Position numbers and translations under genes: made by a program | Part shown: positions 9,834-21,076 of the stretch, one piece after another | How positions within the stretch are numbered: position 1 is the first letter of the stretch | Layout: each line of letters starts with the position of its first letter | The notes under the pieces: model-generated | Told to the model about the DNA's origin: nothing | Seen by the model: only the letters and a program-made list of their open reading frames with translations | Databases searched by the model: none | Assembly: GCA_963575645.1 (NCBI GenBank) | Contig: OY754469.1 | Coordinates: forward strand, 47,140,753-47,204,752 | Length of the DNA: 64,000 bases | Direction of reading: 5' to 3' | Origin: Xanthostigma xanthostigma | Taxonomy: Eukaryota; Arthropoda; Insecta; Raphidioptera; Raphidiidae

Positions 9834-10608
9834 CCTAATAGTAATACGCTATGCATACCAAGATATTGGTTTGTGTTGTTTTCGTCTAAAATAATAGGAT
9901 AGCTTTAGAAAAGGAGACGTGCATATTACTGCAGTAAAGAAGCTAGGTGAGAGAACAGGACAGATAGAGGCATGGCAAGTACGTATTCGTATTAGGTACA
10001 CGCTTGCAGTGCGAGTGCGGCAGCTCGGCGAGATCTGCAAAGTGCAACTTAAACGTGCGAAAGAGAAGAGAAGATATTACTATTATTACTAATATATTAA
10101 TACAAAGCGACGGTAAAATGACAACGTTGCTTGCATGGTAGTATGTATGTACGTTCAAACGTTGAGTAGAAAAATAATACGAATATCCGATAACCTAATC
10201 CGCAATATCATGGTAATCATATTCCAATAAACTTGCTCATATTAGGTTACGTCTACCTATTATGAATATATTAGGCACACCACTAAAGGAAACAGTCATT
10301 TGTTACGTGGGCGACATGAATTATGTCCAACATAAGAAAAGTATTGAAGGAATTTTAAATCGACCCTTTTGAAAAAATTATTGTAACAGATTTGAATTCA
10401 TGTTTTTAACATTATTACTGAAGATAGGTAGGGCTGTAATACTGTAGAGCTGTTGGGTTTCATCTCAGTCGCGTGTGAAGTCGCTGGTAGCGGCTAGTTA
10501 TATACGTGTACAATAAAATAATTAATATATTGAAAAGATACGATTTAAAAAATTGTACAATGCGTAGTTGCAATTCAGACTTAAAACTGAAATATCGATT
10601 GCATAATG
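9834..10608. other. No feature recognised
   Basis: Low-copy AT-rich sequence. Short reverse frames at 9849-10158 show no motif. Confidence 0.5.
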
Positions 10609-10833
10609 TTAAACGAACAAAGCAATTTTTTTATCTTTGATAAAACGGAAAAGAAATCCAATAAAACTTTTTATCATTTGTCTTCCATAAATTGTTAAAA
10701 AAAGAAACAGAAATAAAATGTAAAAATCGTAGAAAAAAATTACAGCAAAGATCTTACATATGTCTACTACATTGTCGTACCCTTCCAGTGGCGTGTATGG
10801 ATTAAGATCAAATTGACCTTTTTTACAATCCAT
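10609..10833 (-). other. Unassigned open segment, doubtful exon
   Basis: The reverse-strand frame starts MDCKKGQFDLNPYTPLEGYD, which looks more protein-like than its surroundings, then turns into low-complexity hydrophobic residues. A GTAAGA splice-donor-like site falls just after ...NVVDI, so a short exon ending there is conceivable. No domain is recognised and no partner exon was found. Chance is the safer reading. Confidence 0.12.
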
Positions 10834-11130
10834 GTAAAATATAAGCCCAAATTGTTCTTTTGATACAAAAAATAGAATGCGGATTATCTCACTTTAGAAT
10901 GATGTCGTTGTTTTATATTTTTCTTTCAAATCCTATTTAAGGAAGGTATAGAACTATTCATATCAAGTTTTGTCAAAATCGGTTGAACTATTCTCAATTA
11001 ATGATGCTAGTTCACCGTGGACACAGTTATGTCCACGGTGGACACAGATATGTGCTCAAAGGTATATCCCTTTCTATTAATTATCTGAGCTATAGAGACA
11101 GATCATTTTTGAACAGGATGCACTAGTAAA
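10834..11130. other. Low-copy sequence with one small hairpin
   Basis: Only notable item is the hairpin CACCGTGGACA / TGTCCACGGTG with a 6-base loop at 11013-11040, followed by a second partial GTGGACACAG. Confidence 0.6.
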
Positions 11131-11140
11131 ACGTAATTTA

Positions 11141-11551
11141 ATAATAATAATAATAATGCGTCTCGACTTTGTCATAACAGACACCATTCGCACCATTACT
11201 ATTTTCCATCTATCACACTTCCAGTGATTTATCTACATTTTTAAACTTCCACTTAATAGCAATGGGCGAATGAAGGAATTTTAGGAGATTAGGATAAGGT
11301 AGGCAAATTTTGAGCACAGGAGTGTGACAGGTAATCGGCCATGGCCTTGAATAAGGAACCATCTCGATATTTATCTGGAATTATTGAGGGAAACCATGAA
11401 AAACCTCAACAGGATGGCCGGTACAGAAATTACCGTTTATCAGCGAGAGGCAGCGGGAAAAAGTCCCAGCCTCATCTGCCCCCGCCGGGATTCGAACCCG
11501 GTACCTCTCGAATGCGAGTCTAGTGCTCTCACCACTGCGCTACACCGCTCG
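11141..11551 (-). mobile_element. tRNA-derived SINE, copy 1
   Basis: Reverse strand: ACCGAGCGGTGTAGCGCAGT head with A-box-like GTAGCGCAGTGG and B box GGTTCGAATCC, then CCCGGCGGGGGCAGATGAGG body, ending in a short (ATT)n tail. It is flanked by GTAATTTA on both sides (11133-11140 and 11552-11559), read as the target duplication. Five copies occur in the window (11141, 27195, 39162, 41843, 47864). Such elements rely on a LINE for mobility. The frame at 11341-11523 is its shadow. Confidence 0.88.
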
Positions 11552-11559
11552 GTAATTTA

Positions 11560-11974
11560 GTACGTCACTGTTTACTTTTGTACGGAAACTATTTTGTGTC
11601 GAATAGGGAAATGTGCAAGGAGAAGTGAGTGGAGAAGATTTACAACAAAGTGTATTCATCCCACAGTGAATTTTAAAGTAAAATCTACGCACTTTAAAAA
11701 CTTTTCGCTTAAGTTCTCAATTCTCTTGGCGTTTTGTATGAATACATATGAGAACAGTTGGTGCGTTCCCTTTGACAAAATAAGTTTGACGTTCTACTTG
11801 TTCCAACTTTATGTAACAAACTGTGAGGCACAGACGCGTTCCGGAATTTATTGCACTTTTTTATAATCTTAATTAGAACTTTTGTTTAAATTATTGGACC
11901 TGATAACTATTTTCAACTGACTTTATTCAACACATGCACGTTTTTAGTGTTTTTTCGTGTCTGCAAAGCGAACC
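11560..11974. other. No feature recognised
   Basis: AT-rich. The frame at 11594-11866 carries no motif. Confidence 0.5.
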
Positions 11975-11975
11975 T

Positions 11976-12191
11976 TTAGGCCTAGTTTATATGAGAGGCG
12001 TTCAACGCGCGTTACCCCAACGCGCGTTTACAGTTTCTATACAATTGTATATAACTGTTTACATGATAACGCACGTTGGTGGCGCGTTGAACGCGCGTTA
12101 TCATGTAAACAGTTATATACAATTGTATAGAAGTTGTAAACGCGCGTTGGGCCAACGCGCGTTGAACGCTCTTCATGTGTGCTGGGCCTAA
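11976..12191. mobile_element. Palindromic MITE rich in AACGCGCGTT
   Basis: TTTAGGCCTAGTTTATATGA at the left and GTGTGCTGGGCCTAAA at the right form inverted ends. Inside, CAACGCGCGTT-type palindromes occur about six times and ATACAATTGTATA twice, so the strand can fold into several nested hairpins. The first 20 bases recur as a lone piece near 13227. No coding; the frame at 11934-12191 lies inside. Confidence 0.7.
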
Positions 12192-14516
12192 ATGTCCGTT
12201 TATCGACTGTCTCGAAAAACGTGACGCTCTGATCCGTTACGTAACTCTATAAATAACTATGTTCAAGTAGGCTATAATATTATAGTATCGAGATCTATGT
12301 TTTTAGAATGAGTTGTACTGTCAGTAGTGTACACTGTATAATGCCAGTGAATCTAACCTCAATTTGAGAGTTTATACCATAGATATATATTATATATTTA
12401 ATAGATTGCGGATACACTAGCGCCTCCTGTCCCTTTTAGAAGCCATTTTGGACGTGGAAAAAGCCGTAAAAAGCGCGCGAGATTCACAAATATTATTCTA
12501 TAATATGATTTTATTGAGAAAAACAACAAAACTTACAGTAAACAGTGATATTTCGCTAAAAACCTATTTTTATACTGAAACGTTTCAAAAATTACAAAAT
12601 TGAGCATAAATATAATGTAAAAACTTAGGACATTTTACATTGTCAATTTGGCATCAAGGTTGAGAAGCATATCTTCATTTCGGTGCTTGTGTGAAATCCA
12701 CCTATTTCGAACCGCTGTATCTACATTTTGAAACTGACCTCTGTTTTATAACACCAAATCTCATGAAGTAATATTACGCAACACGATAAGTTCAAAAATA
12801 TTATTGTAAAAGGCGATTAGTAATTATTAAAATGTGTACGTGATCGGTTATTAAAATAAATAAAATTGTTCTATTTGAAATTGTTACTCATTTTATTAGA
12901 TTTTTGAAATTTCCTACAGTACTCGACTGTTTGAATAAAGTTCTAAAGTCATGCGTGTGTTGAATAAAGTGTAGTGTTCAACGCGTGTGTTGAATGTCGT
13001 TCGCAGTTGGTCACTCGCCAAGGTTCGCGTGCGTTCGCCAAGGTTCGTGCGTGCTCGTTTACTACTCGTGCTGAAAACATCGCACCTGACGCATAAAGAA
13101 AGACTAATTTCACAAGACGTGTATCTGATAACAGTGTTGTCAAAAACATTTACCACTCGGGATGCTCTGATGGAAAATTTAAGGTCAAATGAGGTTAGAT
13201 TACACTTTTAATTACAATACTACAGTAAGGCCTAGTTTATATGAGAGACAGTTTTTCTCTATAGCTTATCAAATGAAAATGTTCTCCTAGTTTATTTTCT
13301 ATGTGTATAATAATAAATTATATAATTGTGTTAGACGGAATTATTTTTAGTGAGTTTTTTGTCGACGTCAGCAGAAAGGTAGATAGTTATTAAAAACTTG
13401 CACATTTGTACTTTCATAGTGTAAACCTGAAAATAGCATATAAGAAATACAATAAAAATAATACGATAGAAACACATAGTAAAGTCTGGAAATAAGTTAG
13501 TGGATGTATGTGACAGGTCCTGCCACTTATTTTTCCGTATCTTAATCCAGTTGTCGCCAAACTCAAAATTGTATGACAAGAATATTGAATAGATCAATAT
13601 AAAATGTTCATACGCTAAGCCGGAACGGCTTAATATTTCTGTAATTTAATGGCAAAACGTGCTATCTGATTTTTTTTTCAAATTTTGATTTTCTGGCCAA
13701 TTTTGACATGACAAATGGTTCTATTTTACAGCAAAGATTGATAGCTCTAGTTGCCATCGCTTAAATATAATTTAACTTTGGCTTATATATTACTTTTGTT
13801 GATTTGTTTTATGGCAAAAGGTTCTTACTTGCAAAAACTTCTTTTGTCATAAAATCTTATCAAAAGAATTAGCATCTGTATGCTAATCCTCGAAATCTTT
13901 AACGTTTTTCCAAAATTAGCGAAGTGTTATAAGAGGACTTGAACATTTTTAACTTGTTAAAACGGGGTATGTCTACTAATAACTCTTCATTAATTATGGG
14001 AAAAAAGTCTATCAGTAGTTTTTTACCAGAAAAAAACGGTTAAAATGAGATTAAGTTTAAGTTTTTGCTTACTAACGATAGTTTTTTGTTTGAAGAATGC
14101 TACATTAAACTTATTTTATTTATTAAAACTAATTTTTCAAAAAAGTCGTGTTTTATTGTAATTTAAAACTTTCTTTTGGCTCTGCTGAAAAATTAGTATT
14201 TTTAACTATAGCACCTTTTGCCGTGAAACCACCGATTTATTATCGGGTAAGCCGGACAAAAAATGTTAAAATGTTTTTTTTTAATAATTTTTTCCTGTCT
14301 ATCGAATGGCAAAATTAGAAATGGGAACCATACTTTTTTATTGCATATTTGGATTCTGCGAAAAATTTTACGTAGTATTAGTATTTTTTTAACCCTCGGG
14401 TCCTTTGTAGAGCCTAAAAGACCTAAAAATAGGCCCTGTACAATAAATATCTGAATTTGAAATGGTTAACTTACTTTTACCTAAAATATTTGTTTTGAGT
14501 AGAAATTTCAATAATC
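12192..14516. other. Long low-copy stretch without supported genes
   Basis: AT-rich. It holds small direct repeats (GCGTGTGTTGAATAAAGT-like around 12952 and CGCCAAGGTTCG twice at 13016-13046) and the MITE end piece near 13227. Frames at 12914-13211, 13331-13597 and 14263-14454 show no domain. I cannot exclude a short exon. Confidence 0.4.
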
Positions 14517-14520
14517 GATA

Positions 14521-14660
14521 TGTTACGGTTAATACAAGAATGTAGTTAATTCGCGAATTAATCGGCTAATTACCCGAATTAACCAATCCTTGACGTAGGT
14601 TAATTCGGGTATTAGCCGGTTAATTCGCGAATAAACTACTTTCTTGTATTAACCGTAACA
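14521..14660. mobile_element. 140 bp palindromic MITE with GATA duplication
   Basis: Arms of about 62 bp starting TGTTACGGTTAATACAAG and ending CTTGTATTAACCGTAACA. The flanks are GATA on both sides (14517-14520, 14661-14664), a plausible 4 bp target duplication. The inside repeats AATTCGCGAAT and CCGAATTAACC. No coding. Confidence 0.75.
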
Positions 14661-14743
14661 GATACATCATAGGTCTCTTAAATTCGAACTCAGAGTTGAA
14701 TAAATCTTAATTTGAATTCGGTTACTTAATATTATCTTAAATA

Positions 14744-14958
14744 CTTTTTTGACGTGATAACGTCTTATAAATTGATGAAACACCGGCTGCATGCACGAAA
14801 AAGTGTAACGTTCCGAAATGTGTCACGTTCCGCCTGACCGGCCCAAGTTTGACAGCTACTAAAATTTAGGTTATGTATTATTAAATATGATATTCGAGCG
14901 GAATACGTTATCACGTAAAACTATCGTCCGTAAACCGACTTTACAGACAACCAATTTT
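14744..14958 (+). mobile_element. DNA element family C, internally deleted copy
   Basis: Both ends match the full copy at 28848-29440: TGACGTGATAACGTCTTATA at the left and CGTCCGTAAACCGACTTTAC, AGACAACCAATTTTT at the right. About 400 bp of interior is missing. It faces a full reverse copy at 15513-16118. Confidence 0.8.
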
Positions 14959-15512
14959 TGGGATGTAATTTTACACAGTTCCTGGTTGTAAAATTTCATC
15001 CCGTCGGTGAAAAATTTCTGAAAAACGATCGTTTCAAGTTTATAGACCGCTGCTAGAAGATCACTGGTTCAGCTTCCTGCCTCTCTTCTATCGACTGTGA
15101 AGACACACACACTTGCAATTCCGGTTCCAATCCGCCATGTTCCTTGTTCTGTTCTTCTTCGTTTTCTCTTGTAAAGAAACAAGTTTTTTAAAATGAAATT
15201 TTCGTGCAGGTTGACAAGTCATCTAATCGCAGTAACGGCACAGTCGCGGATAGAGACAGAACTTCATATGGAATACAGTGTTGTCCCTCTTGCAGAGATA
15301 TAGGTGCAGGCAAAATATCGTCATGTGTCTAACTTTTACAGCGTGTCCCGACTATAAAAGTTAGCGACATAATATATTTTGCCTGTCTATATTTTGGTTA
15401 TTGTATCCAAGGGCGGTTCTATATAATGGCTTTTTGGGCTGCAGATATAAAGGGCCCCCAGCCCTCATTGAAGACAATGAACACTATTGAGAATTAAAAA
15501 AATAAAAAAAAA
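14959..15512. other. Spacer between inverted family C copies
   Basis: Low-copy sequence. It opens with a hairpin, GGGATGTAATTTTACA / TGTAAAATTTCATCCC (14960-15003). No coding recognised. Confidence 0.5.
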
Positions 15513-16118
15513 TTGGTTGTCTGTAAAGTCGGTTTACGGACGATAGTTTTACGTGATAACGTAATCCGTAATACATAACCTAAATTTATATAATAATTAT
15601 AATAATTCGAATCTATGATATTGCATCTTTCGCTTCAAATTTAGGTTAATTTTATTTATTTAAAATACTCACCATATAATATTTCTTAATAAATAATAAA
15701 TAATATATTCTTCCGTATGTATTTTAAGTCTCAAAGATTAACTGTCATAATATTTATAAAACAATTGTTTTATTGTTTAAGTATATAAAATTCCAAAACC
15801 TACTTACAATATTTAAGTATTTTCATACGTCAAAAAATTGATTTTTATAATGATAAAATTTGTAAGAAAACGATTTTTTCGAGAGATGAGACCTAGCTAA
15901 AACGATTTTTTGCCCCCCAAAATCCCTTTTCAGTAAATTTCATCCAAATCGTTAGGGCCGTTTTCGAGAAAAGCACGCACAGGGTCAGGCGGAACGTTAC
16001 GCGTTATGCGTTACGAACGTTAGGAACGTTACGTTACACTTTTTCGAACATGCAGCCGGTGTTTTATCAATTTATAAGATTGGTGATTCATCAATTTATA
16101 AGACGTTATCACGTCAAA
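15513..16118 (-). mobile_element. DNA element family C, full-length reverse copy
   Basis: Starts AATTGGTTGTCTGTAAAGTC and ends ATAAGACGTTATCACGTCAA. Interior shared with the 28848 copy includes TTTTTGCCCCCCAAAATCCC and TTCTCGAAAACGGCCCTAAC (reverse). A GTAACGTTCC-type motif is clustered near the GC-richer end. No transposase coding; superfamily not assigned. Confidence 0.8.
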
Positions 16119-16192
16119 AATAATTAGACATAACCTGCTAACTTTTGCATTAATGTCTTACAGTTGCTGTTTGTGTTTTTAAGTCATATTAA

Positions 16193-16894
16193 GGAGGTTG
16201 AGCCGTTTTACGAAGATAATGAAAAAAATCTGAAATAAAGTTTCTTTTAATAGATTTTTTATGACAAAATTTTCTGTAAAAAATCCAAAATCATTAGGAG
16301 ATTTATAAAGTTTAAAATTAAAAAAAACTCTTACATATAGTCTTATGAAAAATATGTCAACCTAGCGTGCAAACGTTACATTTTAATCTTTTGCAAATTA
16401 CCAAATAATGTCAGCAGTTCCGAAAACTAACTTTGTAAAGCATCGATGTCTTACGCATATTTTAATATTTTTTCCAATTTAATTAGGAGACTTTTAATCA
16501 ATAAAAAAAATTATTAAACCTTAGCACTTTTCGATTATGGACTTTTATTCTTGACAATTTTAACAATATTAACTGAATTTTCCACTTTTTAATGATTTAA
16601 TTTTAATTTTTATTAATTCTAATTTCTTTTTTTAATTATTTACTGCAAACAATATATAAAATACAGATATTTACATAAATTTATTTTTTTTAACCTTTGT
16701 ACAAAAAATTCAAAATTTAGTCCATTAAGTAAAATACTGAAATAATTAATATTAAAAAAAATATTTATTTATGCCTTTATAACAATAATTTATTAGTATC
16801 ATCGACTTATAACCTTTTGTAAAAATTTATTATGGAAAAGTTCTCATTTAGAATTCAACTTACTTTTGATTGGGACTGTAACGCATCAACCTCC
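16193..16894. mobile_element. TTAA-flanked DNA element family D, copy 1
   Basis: Inverted ends GGAGGTTGA / TCAACCTCC, flanked by TTAA at 16189-16192 and 16895-16898. TTAA duplications are characteristic of the piggyBac superfamily, though the termini do not begin with the usual CCC. The 702 bp interior is AT-rich without coding. A second copy lies at 59335-60013. Confidence 0.8.
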
Positions 16895-16979
16895 TTAAAT
16901 AAATAAAATATTTCAATGTCCTATTTTTTTCTTATACAGTATACATTAGGGTGTTCTTTTAATTGTTTGTAGATAGTGA

Positions 16980-17078
16980 CGAAAAAAATGGATCATTTCT
17001 TCTACCCGTTTAACAACTTTCAATAACGCCACAAAGTGCACAGTCCTTTGAGTGTCGCTATATAGTGTTTACACTGTA
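16980..17078 (-). mobile_element. pogo-like terminal fragment
   Basis: Reverse strand begins TACAGTGTAAACACTATATA, GCGACACTCAAAGGACTGTG, matching the right end of the element at 56715-57130. TA precedes CAGTG as in pogo/Tigger elements. The other end was not found. Confidence 0.55.
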
Positions 17079-17590
17079 TTATAATTAGGTAATCCACTCT
17101 AATTATATGTGCCCTTTTCTCAGAACGTTACACACTCCCGATGCATAGACAGTTACAAAGTCTTCATGGAATACGCGCCGTTATATTCGTGATATAGTCG
17201 CTTCTACATACGAACAATTTCTTTTTTCCGTTCTATTAGGAAACCTCCTCTCTTTATTTCTTTCAATTTTCTCTTCATTCTGTCTCAGCGTCCCGGGGGA
17301 AAGGATTGGGGCGGTCGTGCGACGTCTAGAAACGGGCAGAGAGCTACACAGCAGGAGCTATAGGCGTCCTTTCGGTTTGTGAGGATTCGATATGAGGCTC
17401 TCGGTAGGTAGTAGGTAGTAGGACGTGTACGAGAGGAGAGTTCGCCGCGATAGGGTTGCCTTCAAAAAACTATAACCGGTAGTTTTCTACTACGCTCGCA
17501 TAACTACCTACTTAGTTTCAAACAAATCTTCTTAAAAGCAATAAGTATTAATACAGTTTTCCAAAACATGACTACATTGTATAATTAATA
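17079..17590. other. No feature recognised; slightly GC-richer at 17285-17460
   Basis: The segment around 17285-17460 is richer in G+C and has a short GTAGGTAGTAGGTAGTAGG run. No frame or motif supports a gene or promoter call. Confidence 0.4.
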
Positions 17591-17592
17591 TA

Positions 17593-18159
17593 GAATGTAA
17601 ACGCGTAAGGTGCACATAGGGAAATTAGCATTGGGAAAAAATACTTGGATCAGAGTTAGCCATGACTGCATTAATTGTTATTTCTATTGAATTATCGTGG
17701 TTATCTTGAGGATTTCTGTTTTATTTTGATTTATTTTTATTTTACTTGGCATTTTAATAATAAAAAGCTCTTATAAATCATTATTTTAATTTTTTTTGTA
17801 CAAAAATAAAACAAAAAAAAAAACAACTCCATCTGTTTGGAAACAATACATTCAAAAATTGTCTGACTGGTGTGACGTAGCGCGTTGGTAAATTAGTGAC
17901 CCAATGTCTTTAGGTTCAACACGAATAGGCGGAGATATTTGATCTCGCACCATATATTTAAGTATTTTTGGGAATTTAATGTCCCATTAATAAAAAAAGT
18001 CCGATTATGTTTGAATATTTTCTTCGGTAGTATACACATTCATTTAGCAAAAGAATAATATCTGTCAAATTAAAAAACAAGATTTCAAGGCTCACTCTGA
18101 TCCAGTCATTTTTTCCGAATGTTATTTTCCTTATGTGCACCTTACGTGTTTACATACTG
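17593..18159. mobile_element. Mariner-like MITE family E, copy 1
   Basis: Inverted ends ATGTAAACGCGTAAGGTGC / GCACCTTACGTGTTTACAT, continuing to GATCAGAGT / CTCTGATC about 60 bp in. The copy at 27772-28343 is better preserved and shows TA flanks. Interior AT-rich, no transposase. Confidence 0.8.
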
Positions 18160-18204
18160 TGTAGTAATATATCTCATTAAAGTGTTGAGACGATAATGAT
18201 TCTT

Positions 18205-18850
18205 TAAAACCTCAATTGGGGAATGCTACTAGTATAGGTCAAAAATCATTTTTCAAAATTTTACAATATTTTTTCGTTTTGAGGTCCCCCGAATCGAAAA
18301 AACATATTTTTGGAAAAACTCTGTACGTCTGTTTGTCTGTTAATTGTGGTAAATACAGGTTAAACGGATTGAAATCAAATTTAGGGAGGATGTTTGGTAT
18401 GCAAATATGAAGAGCCCTATTGATTTTGGGGAAAATCGACGCATGCACTGAAGAGATATATGCTATAACAGTGTTTTTTTTTATACAACAATGGTATATT
18501 TTTCATAACGGCTTATTATTCTATTTATTTTTTCAAGAAAGTATCGTTAAATTTTTTTTTCTAAACTGTATAGTTTCGGGATTTAAAAAAAAAAAATATC
18601 AGCTGTTCTTTTGCTTTGCAGATCTGTCAGAAATAAACTCGTTAACCGTGCTTTGATTAATTGTTACATGACGTGGAACATATTATATATAGGGAACTAT
18701 GGCAACGAATAGCAAATATCATATTGAATAATAGCCATTACCCGCGTCATCTCACGCGATTTCAGAAATTTTATTTTCTTTATTATACCTACTGTATCAA
18801 ATGTCAACATTTTGAAGTTGGAATGGGCCCGTCGCCCAATTGGCTGGAAT
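18205..18850 (+). repeat. Interspersed repeat family B, long copy
   Basis: Matches 26075-26640 and 50723-51325 along the whole length: GGATTGAAATCAAATTTAGG, AAAATCGACGCATGCACTG, GTCATCTCACGCGATTTCAG and CCGTCGCCCAATTGGCTGG. The phrase around CATTACCCGCGTC resembles reverse Helitron 3' ends, so the family may be Helitron-related. The frames at 18216-18981 are repeat translations without motifs. Confidence 0.75.
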
Positions 18851-19499
18851 TTTTTATATTATACTATGCTGTTACTATTGTGAAATTTCATTGCTACTGT
18901 GCATATAATTTTGAAATGCAGTCCAAATGGCAGTCCCTGAACATTCAACATTTTATTTTCTTGTGGGAACAATGCCCTTAATGATAACGACAATCTAATT
19001 CTCTGCCACAAGGGTAAACTATATTAACCCTATTTTAACAGCATATAAAATAAGGGTTGATGTTTTGTATTCTCGAAAATTGATTTTTCACGAAACAGTT
19101 GACTTTTTTGTATTGAAAATGGTTTAACAACATAAACAAAATCACAGCGATTCTTAAAATGTAATAGAAAACGAAATGGAATTATATAACATTTTATTTT
19201 TGCAAATGATTTTGAAATTCTGTTTACAGATTAGAATTGACGAAAGCGTTAATTCTTTTGTCGTAAGAGAAAATTGTCGTTTAAGTTTTATAGTAAGAAA
19301 TTATTGCAAATTGTGGAGATTAAATCTCTGGAAGAAAAATTGCGAAAAAGTAATTGTGCAATTGAAAATGGAATTGTATTTGTCAGTCTGTTTCATCCAT
19401 AATATGTACCTACGTACGTGCAGATGTATCCCTTTACACTAGTGGGAAAACTTCCTGTCGACTCAGAAATAAACACCAATGTCTCATAATTAAAAATGT
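18851..19499. other. No feature recognised
   Basis: AT-rich. The frame at 19176-19442 shows no domain. Confidence 0.5.
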
Positions 19500-19551
19500 A
19501 ACAATTTTATTATTATTTTATTCAACATATTTATTAACGTAAGCTTGCAAC

Positions 19552-19647
19552 ATGAATATTATTTAATAAATAAAATTATCGACCAATTTTTTTATTTATT
19601 GAAGAGTTCTAATCAGACGTTAATCAAAGATATGAATATTATTTAAT
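19552..19647 (-). mobile_element. 64 bp micro Penelope-like copy with 16 bp target duplication
   Basis: The insert at 19568-19631 contains only the reversed 34 nt leader (AGAGTTCTAATCAGACGTTA) and about 24 bp of tail. ATGAATATTATTTAAT stands on both sides (19552-19567 and 19632-19647). A few bases could belong to either the element or the duplication because both contain AAT. Confidence 0.85.
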
Positions 19648-19689
19648 TCAACATATTTATTAATTTAAGTATGTGACATGAAATACATA

Positions 19690-19925
19690 GAATTGTCGAC
19701 CAATTTTTCTCAGACCAATATATTGACAAAAAATAATAAAATTACAAATCAATATAACACAAGATGACGTTTTGATCCGGATTTGGATCTTCTTCAGAAA
19801 TATTTAAAAATTAAAAATTAATTAGTATTAAGTTTTGTCAATAGTATATTGGTCTGAGAAAAATTGGTCGACAATTTTATTTATTTGAAGATTTCTATTA
19901 AGACGTTAATCAAAAATTTGTAACA
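19690..19925 (-). mobile_element. Penelope-like copy without coding
   Basis: Reverse orientation: leader (TTTTTGATTAACGTCTTAAT), inverted tail, short spacer, hammerhead-like core, tail ending in AATTGGTCGACAATTCT. Leader and tail are about 10% diverged from the younger copies, so this is an older insertion. Confidence 0.8.
19764..19800 (-). ncRNA. Hammerhead-like motif, decayed
   Basis: CTGAAGA, GATCC/GGATC stem, but the GAAA is changed to AAAA before ACGTC. This base is part of the catalytic core, so this copy is probably inactive. Confidence 0.35.
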
Positions 19926-20107
19926 TGAATATTATTTAATTCAATACATTTATTAATATCAGTTTTTTTAACATGAACACTACTTCCTAGTTCATACGCT
20001 CCGCTGCCATCTTGCCTCTGTTTCTCTACATGACCACCAGGGTACACCAGTGGCGGCGTGGCTTTTTAAGACGTGGTGTTACAAAAATAAATATTTTGCA
20101 GTGAGGA

Positions 20108-20369
20108 GTGGGGAAGATCGAAACAATTAATTTATGAAATCAATAACACAGTCACAATACATTACCCAACAAGATGTGGTAATGATTTAAGAATGCCTAA
20201 ACATAGACTGGAACTGAGTAGGAGAGGACCAAATTATATGGGTCAAAAATTATTCAACCACCTGAATGATAATATAAAAAACATTTCTGGTGTCAAACGT
20301 TTCAAGATTGAATGTAAAAAAATTCTTATTGACAAGTGTTGCTATTCAGTTGAGGATTTTTATCAGTGA
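20108..20369 (+). pseudogene. LINE ORF2 C-terminus, 5'-truncated
   Basis: An open frame ending in TGA at 20367-20369 reads as the C-terminal end of a CR1/Jockey-type non-LTR retrotransposon protein: RCGNDLRMPKHRLELSRRGP, then YMGQKLFNHL, IKNISGVKRFKIECKKIL and CYSVEDFYQ. The pattern 'YMGxKLxNxL ... FKxxxKxxLxxxxYSVxxF' is the usual end of these proteins. Everything upstream, including reverse transcriptase and endonuclease, is missing, as expected for a 5'-truncated copy. Confidence 0.8.
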
Positions 20370-20503
20370 TTGAGAATAGTATTTAAGTATTTATATTCTA
20401 TTCTATTTTTAACTATTTGTTATCGGATTAATTATTTTAATATGTTTTAACTGTGTACCTACTGACGTTTTGTATCCATTTTTTAATGGCGCAACAAATA
20501 AAC

Positions 20504-20558
<55 letters not shown>
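20370..20558 (+). mobile_element. LINE 3' untranslated region and (ATT)n tail
   Basis: Follows the stop codon directly, contains the phrase GGCGCAACAAATAAACATTT and ends in an ATT microsatellite (about 20508-20558). It belongs to the same insertion as the coding remnant. Confidence 0.8.
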
Positions 20559-21076
20559 TAAACAAAATAATCTGATAAATGACATAGGAACGCATAGAAG
20601 AGGAACTGACAGATGATATTGCTATATTGCCAAATTTAAGGCTACACTTTTTAAATTTTTATTACATTATTCCTTCTATTCCGGACTACAAGGGGTCGGT
20701 GGCAGTACTCTATAGTCCGACAAATTCGATCATCCGCCTTGCAAAACGTTTGTCGGACTACCGCGGATCAACTTTATAAGGAACAAGAGTGCTTTTAACA
20801 CGCTAGTGTAGACACCACTGAACGAAAGAGACACTGTACAGAGAGAAGGAAATCGTGACTACAAACAGGCAATCAACTCAGCGTTACAATTGTATAGACA
20901 CATCTTATCGGTGGCTGTTCTAATGCACATATACACAGGTGACCCAGCTGAATATAACTGTCAAAAATAAAAAAAAACAATATAATATTTTTTATGATGA
21001 ATGTTTGAGGAAGCATATAAACTCTATATTAATCGAATATTTAAGTTTAACGTGAATATTATAGCGATTTTTAATG
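20559..21076. other. No feature recognised
   Basis: Low-copy AT-rich sequence. Confidence 0.5.

Larger units (their letters stand above)
19500..20090 (+). repeat. Composite repeat with about 55 bp units, forward copy
   Basis: Contains three degenerate units with ATGAATATTATTTAATTCAA and CATATTTATTAA, then a conserved block with CCGCTGCCATCTTGCCTCTG, GACCACCAGGGTACACCAG and GACGTGGTGTTACAA. The same block and units occur in reverse at 31935-32160. Two PLE pieces are inserted among the units. Confidence 0.7.

Noticed and set aside
11141..11551. Functional tRNA gene at the SINE head
   Set aside because: A and B boxes are good, but no proper acceptor stem forms and the sequence continues into a SINE body; the same holds for the other four copies.
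13331..13597. Possible membrane-protein exon on the reverse strand
   Set aside because: Only one hydrophobic run and no family resemblance; acceptor-like CAG sites are frequent by chance in such sequence.
18661..18981. 106-codon frame as a gene
   Set aside because: Most of it lies in repeat family B; the corresponding frame is not kept in the other copies.
20508..20558. CRISPR-like or satellite array
   Set aside because: Simple ATT microsatellite forming a LINE tail; there are no spacers and the genome is eukaryotic.
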